8,383 nucleotides of DNA from CAG-1138 sp964495385 (lineage in GTDB: Bacteria; Bacillota; Clostridia; Christensenellales; CAG-917), in the NCBI GenBank assembly GCA_964495385.1, contig CAZBVO010000030.1:1-8383 (forward strand), given 5' to 3'. The notes beneath the pieces are model-generated. The model had not been told where the DNA came from and ran no database searches. It saw nothing but the letters and a program-made list of their open reading frames with translations. Shown piece after piece: positions 6,231-8,383 of this stretch. Positions within the stretch are counted from its first letter, which is position 1, and each line of letters starts with the position of its first letter. The translations under genes and the position numbers were made by a program.

Positions 6231-6258
6231 GGCTTTTTCTTTGAAAAAGTCCGTTTTT
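6230..6258 (+). terminator. Intrinsic terminator of the sirtuin gene
   Basis: Arms 6230-6239 (GGGCTTTTTC) and 6243-6252 (GAAAAAGTCC) form a 10-bp stem with one G-U pair and a 3-base loop, followed by GTTTTT (6253-6258). The stem starts at the last base of the stop codon. Confidence 0.7.
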
Positions 6259-6273
6259 CCAAACATTGTCAAC

Positions 6274-6289
6274 ACAAAAAGATTTTTGT
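6274..6289. promoter_or_regulatory. Palindrome upstream of the dehydrogenase operon promoter
   Basis: ACAAAAA (6274-6280) and TTTTTGT (6283-6289) are perfect inverted copies separated by two bases. It is 13 bases upstream of the -35 box of the operon promoter, a place where a regulator could bind. It does not match the usual Rex site pattern and could also be a by-product of A/T tracts. Confidence 0.3.
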
Positions 6290-6302
6290 TTATATATTTC
6301 GG

Positions 6303-6331
6303 TTGACATATACGGTTAAATTCGATAAAAT
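6303..6331 (+). promoter_or_regulatory. Strong sigma-A type promoter of the dehydrogenase-rex-fumarase operon
   Basis: A perfect -35 box TTGACA (6303-6308) and -10 box TAAAAT (6326-6331) are separated by exactly 17 bases. Transcription should begin near 6337-6339, giving a leader of about 80 bases. Confidence 0.8.
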
Positions 6332-6339
6332 TATATCGA
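6322..6339. promoter_or_regulatory. Candidate operator over the -10 box and transcription start
   Basis: TCGATA (6322-6327) and TATCGA (6334-6339) are perfect inverted 6-base arms separated by AAATTA, 18 bp in all. The 18-bp length and A/T-rich centre are like known Rex sites (TTGTnA-N6-TnACAA), but the outer bases differ. It overlaps the -10 box, so binding here would block transcription. Rex, encoded in the operon, is the natural candidate binder. Confidence 0.45.
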
Positions 6340-6367
6340 TAAAAAATTACTGATTGCGTTTTTTATC
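6338..6367 (+). other. 5'-terminal A/U-rich hairpin in the operon leader
   Basis: GATAAAAAA (6338-6346) and TTTTTTATC (6359-6367) form a perfect 9-bp stem around a 12-base loop. It begins at the predicted transcription start, so it would sit at the very 5' end of the mRNA. It could protect the transcript or be incidental. Confidence 0.4.
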
Positions 6368-6417
6368 AAAAAAACTTCAAAAAAATAACGGCACTTTGTG
6401 CTCAAAAGGAGATAACT

Positions 6418-7374
6418 ATGAACACTCGCAGCAAAAAAATCACCATTTTAGGAGCAGGCAACGTCGGCGCCTCTATCGCCTATGCGCTCACCATCAGCGG
6501 TATGGCCAGTGAACTCGTGCTCATCGACATCAATCGCGACAAAGCGGAAGGCGAAGTGATCGACCTCAGACAGGCCGCTTATTTTGCTCCCGATATCAAA
6601 CTGACCTGCGGCGACTACAGCGCGGCGGCGGACAGCGACATCGTTATCGTAACTCTGGGCATTGCAAGAAAGCCGGGCCAAACCCGCATCGATCTTGCAA
6701 AGGTCAACGTCAACATCATCCGACAGGTTATGCCTGTGGTTGCAGGTTATGCGCCTAACGCCATGTATATTTTGGTTTCCAACCCGGTTGACATTCTTAC
6801 ATACGAAACCATCAAATGCACCGGCCTCAAACCGAGTCAGGTTATCGGCACCGGCACGCTTTTGGACACCATTCGTCTTAAGGACGCTCTCGGCGAGTAC
6901 ATGGACAACACCAGCAGCAAAAACTTCAACGCTATGGTTTTGGGTGAACACGGCGACACCAGCATGGTACCTTGGTCGTTTGCAAACGTAGCAGGCATGC
7001 CGCTTATCGATTACGTTGCAATGGTTACCGGCAAAAGCACCGAACAGGTTAAGCAGGAAGTTACCGAAATTCACCAGCAGGTTTTGAAGAGCGGCGGCAA
7101 AATCATCAAACTTAAAGGCGCAACCTATTACGGCATCGCACTTAGCGTTCGTCACGTTTGCGATTGCGTATTCCGCAACAAGGACGTTATCCTGCCGCTT
7201 TCCACGCTTCTCGAGGGCCAATACGGCATCGAAGACGTCTGCCTCAGCGTTCCTGTGGTTGTAAACAGCGACGGCATCAGGAAGATTATCGAACTTCCGT
7301 TCTCCGACGAAGAAAAAACCGCTTTGCAACATTCGGCAGATGCGCTCAAATCCATAATTGCGCAACTTGACTAA
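6418..7374 (+). CDS. L-lactate/malate dehydrogenase family enzyme (NAD-dependent)
   Basis: A 318-residue member of the LDH/MDH family, which interconverts a 2-keto acid and an L-2-hydroxy acid with NADH/NAD in the cytoplasm. The NAD fold has GAGNVGAS (12-19) and the ribose-binding acidic residue in LIDIN (D37). Catalytic residues are all present: R90 in the mobile loop, N122 in SNPVDILTY, D150 and R153 in LLDTIRLK, and H178 in GEHGD. The overall sequence, including KGATYYGIA, is closest to lactate dehydrogenases. The loop reads GIARKPGQTR (81-90), so the position that is Gln102 in classical LDH is Arg (R84), the residue used by malate dehydrogenases. Annotated clostridial LDHs with the same loop exist as far as I recall, so I leave the substrate open. 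AAGGAG (6406-6411) lies 6 bases before the ATG. It is the first gene of an operon with rex and fumarase; the fumarase neighbour favours malate. Confidence 0.92.
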   Translation: MNTRSKKITILGAGNVGASIAYALTISGMASELVLIDINRDKAEGEVIDLRQAAYFAPDIKLTCGDYSAAADSDIVIVTLGIARKPGQTRIDLAKVNVNIIRQVMPVVAGYAPNAMYILVSNPVDILTYETIKCTGLKPSQVIGTGTLLDTIRLKDALGEYMDNTSSKNFNAMVLGEHGDTSMVPWSFANVAGMPLIDYVAMVTGKSTEQVKQEVTEIHQQVLKSGGKIIKLKGATYYGIALSVRHVCDCVFRNKDVILPLSTLLEGQYGIEDVCLSVPVVVNSDGIRKIIELPFSDEEKTALQHSADALKSIIAQLD

Positions 7375-8037
7375 ATGACCGACAAAAACACTACAAAAAA
7401 AGAAAGGCTGTCCCTTGCCACGGTAAAAAGGTTGCCAACGTATCTTAGGTATCTTAAAAGCATGGAAGGGAAATGCGAATACATTTCGTCCGTAACGATT
7501 GCCGAAGCGATGAATCTTTCGGCAATTCAGGTTAAAAAAGACATTGCAGCCGTATCGAGCGTCGAGGGCAAACCTAAATTGGGGTTTGTCCTTAAAGACG
7601 TTGTGGCGGATATCGAAAAGCTGCTGGGCTACAACAAAATGAAGTCGGCGGTTTTGGTGGGTGCAGGCAAACTCGGCACTACTTATTTGAGTTATACGGG
7701 TTTTTCCAAGTACGGAATAGAGATAGCCGCCGCCTTTGACAGCAATCAATATCTTTGGAACACCGAAATAAACGGAATCAAAGTTTACCCTATGGACAAA
7801 CTTGACGGTTTTGTCCGAGAAAACGGCATAAGCATGGGCATAATAACCGTTCATAAGGATCACGCACAGGAGGTTTGCGACAAACTTGTGGCGGCGGGCA
7901 TCCGAGGAATAGTCAATTTTGCCCCTACGCACCTTATAGTTCCCGACGGCGTCGAGCTTCAAAACGAAGACATAGCCGTTATGTTGGTGGTTTTGAGCTA
8001 CAAACTTCAAAACCTTATGGACAACGACAATAACTGA
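7375..8037 (+). CDS. rex: Redox-sensing transcriptional repressor Rex
   Basis: A 220-residue Rex protein. Rex is a dimer that represses fermentation and NADH-consuming genes and is released from DNA when NADH binds. The winged-helix N-terminus has LATVKRLPTYLRYL (14-27) and the recognition region around 38-57. The Rossmann domain has GAGKLG (96-101), the acidic ribose-binding D122, and the family block GIVNFAPTHLIVP near residues 180-193. A C-terminal helix for domain swapping is present. The segment after the recognition helix reads KKDIAAVSSVEGKPKLGF (54-71) instead of the common RKDLSYFG...GVGY form, which points to a divergent subfamily and perhaps a changed operator. The ATG directly follows the TAA of the dehydrogenase gene with no spacing. 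No ribosome binding site precedes it, so translation probably depends on coupling. Sitting inside its presumed target operon suggests autoregulation, possibly through the inverted repeat at 6322-6339. Confidence 0.9.
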   Translation: MTDKNTTKKERLSLATVKRLPTYLRYLKSMEGKCEYISSVTIAEAMNLSAIQVKKDIAAVSSVEGKPKLGFVLKDVVADIEKLLGYNKMKSAVLVGAGKLGTTYLSYTGFSKYGIEIAAAFDSNQYLWNTEINGIKVYPMDKLDGFVRENGISMGIITVHKDHAQEVCDKLVAAGIRGIVNFAPTHLIVPDGVELQNEDIAVMLVVLSYKLQNLMDNDNN

Positions 8038-8057
8038 TTATATATTAGGAGATATTT

Positions 8058-8383
8058 ATGGATTATCGTATTGAAAGAGATTCGATGGGGGAGATGCAGG
8101 TCCCTGCCGACAAATATTGGGCGGCTCAAACACAGCGTAGTTATCAAAATTTCAAAATCGGCGGCGAAATCATGCCGAGGGAAATCACGCACGCATTCGG
8201 CATTTTGAAAAAGTCTGCCGCCATCGCAAACAATCGCCTCGGTCGACTTGACGGCGAACGCCTTGCGGCAATAACAGCAGCTTGCGACGAAGTTATTTCC
8301 GGCAACCTCAACGACCATTTCCCTCTTGTCGTATGGCAGACGGGAAGCGGCACGCAGTCCAACATGAACGCCAACGAGGTCAT
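8058..8383 (+). CDS. fumC: Class II fumarate hydratase, N-terminal part (runs off the window)
   Basis: The first 108 codons of a fumarase C-type enzyme, which reversibly hydrates fumarate to L-malate without an iron-sulfur cluster. The opening RIERDSMGEMQVPADKYWAA, then QTQRSYQNFKIG and VWQTGSGTQSNMNANEV, are typical of class II fumarase. The VWQTGSGT form separates it from aspartate ammonia-lyase, which has a GGAGTSTNMN-like block. The ATG at 8058 has AGGAG (8047-8051) 6 bases upstream and lies 20 bases after the rex stop with no terminator between, so it belongs to the same operon. The active-site lysine/serine loop and C-terminus are outside the window, so integrity cannot be judged. Confidence 0.93.
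   Translation, partial: MDYRIERDSMGEMQVPADKYWAAQTQRSYQNFKIGGEIMPREITHAFGILKKSAAIANNRLGRLDGERLAAITAACDEVISGNLNDHFPLVVWQTGSGTQSNMNANEV

Noticed and set aside
6391..6401. GCAC-TTT-GTGC mini hairpin before the dehydrogenase ribosome binding site
   Set aside because: Only four base pairs, so too weak to claim as a regulatory structure or riboswitch.
6259..6417. Canonical Rex binding site (TTGTnA-N6-TnACAA)
   Set aside because: Half-site-like words (TTGTCA at 6266, TTGTTT at 6286) occur, but none has a properly spaced inverted partner.
6448..8010. A 520-codon open frame on the minus strand
   Set aside because: It lies antisense across the dehydrogenase and rex genes, both of which have clear family motifs and, for the first, a good ribosome binding site. 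Its translation is His/Arg/Phe/Asn-rich without recognisable domains, as expected of a codon-bias shadow.

Overview
The window looks like a chromosomal segment from a low-to-mid GC Bacillota (Clostridia-like) anaerobe. This rests on strong AAGGAG-type ribosome binding sites, TTGACA/TATAAT-type promoters, short intrinsic terminators, and the gene set itself: Rex, an LDH-family dehydrogenase, a class II fumarase, TetR and ArsR regulators and an anaerobe-type nitroreductase. The exact lineage cannot be fixed from the sequence alone. I see no rRNA, tRNA, CRISPR array or insertion sequence.

Left part (1-3416): an AT-rich minus-strand gene (101-1234) encodes a membrane-anchored coiled-coil protein of unknown function, with its own promoter and terminator. 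After a non-coding gap, a zinc-dependent medium-chain alcohol dehydrogenase (1532-2560, +) has a clear promoter. It converges on a minus-strand HXXEE-motif membrane protein (2688-3416), and a perfect 24-bp palindrome between them serves as a shared terminator.

Middle part (3417-6258): the HXXEE gene is divergent from a TetR-type regulator (3530-4087), and a 9-bp-arm inverted repeat in the gap overlaps the HXXEE promoter, which suggests a local repressor/target pair. A 304-bp gap follows, holding a terminator, a start-less reading frame that looks like a membrane-protein remnant, and a promoter with a palindrome. This promoter drives an ArsR-type regulator (4392-4739) translationally coupled to a TM1586-like nitroreductase (4741-5400). 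A strong UUCG-loop terminator ends that unit. A sirtuin-type NAD-dependent deacylase (5496-6230) then has its own promoter and terminator.

Right part (6259-8383): a strong promoter drives an apparent redox operon with three genes: an LDH-family 2-hydroxyacid dehydrogenase (6418-7374), a Rex redox repressor starting on the base after the dehydrogenase stop (7375-8037), and a class II fumarase that runs off the window (8058-8383). The dehydrogenase carries Arg at the position that classically separates malate from lactate dehydrogenases, and its neighbour is fumarase. It may therefore act as a malate dehydrogenase in a reductive oxaloacetate-malate-fumarate branch under NADH/NAD control. This is the most interesting testable point in the window. 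I did not find a clearly novel multi-gene system; the remaining findings are local regulatory structures and family-level oddities.
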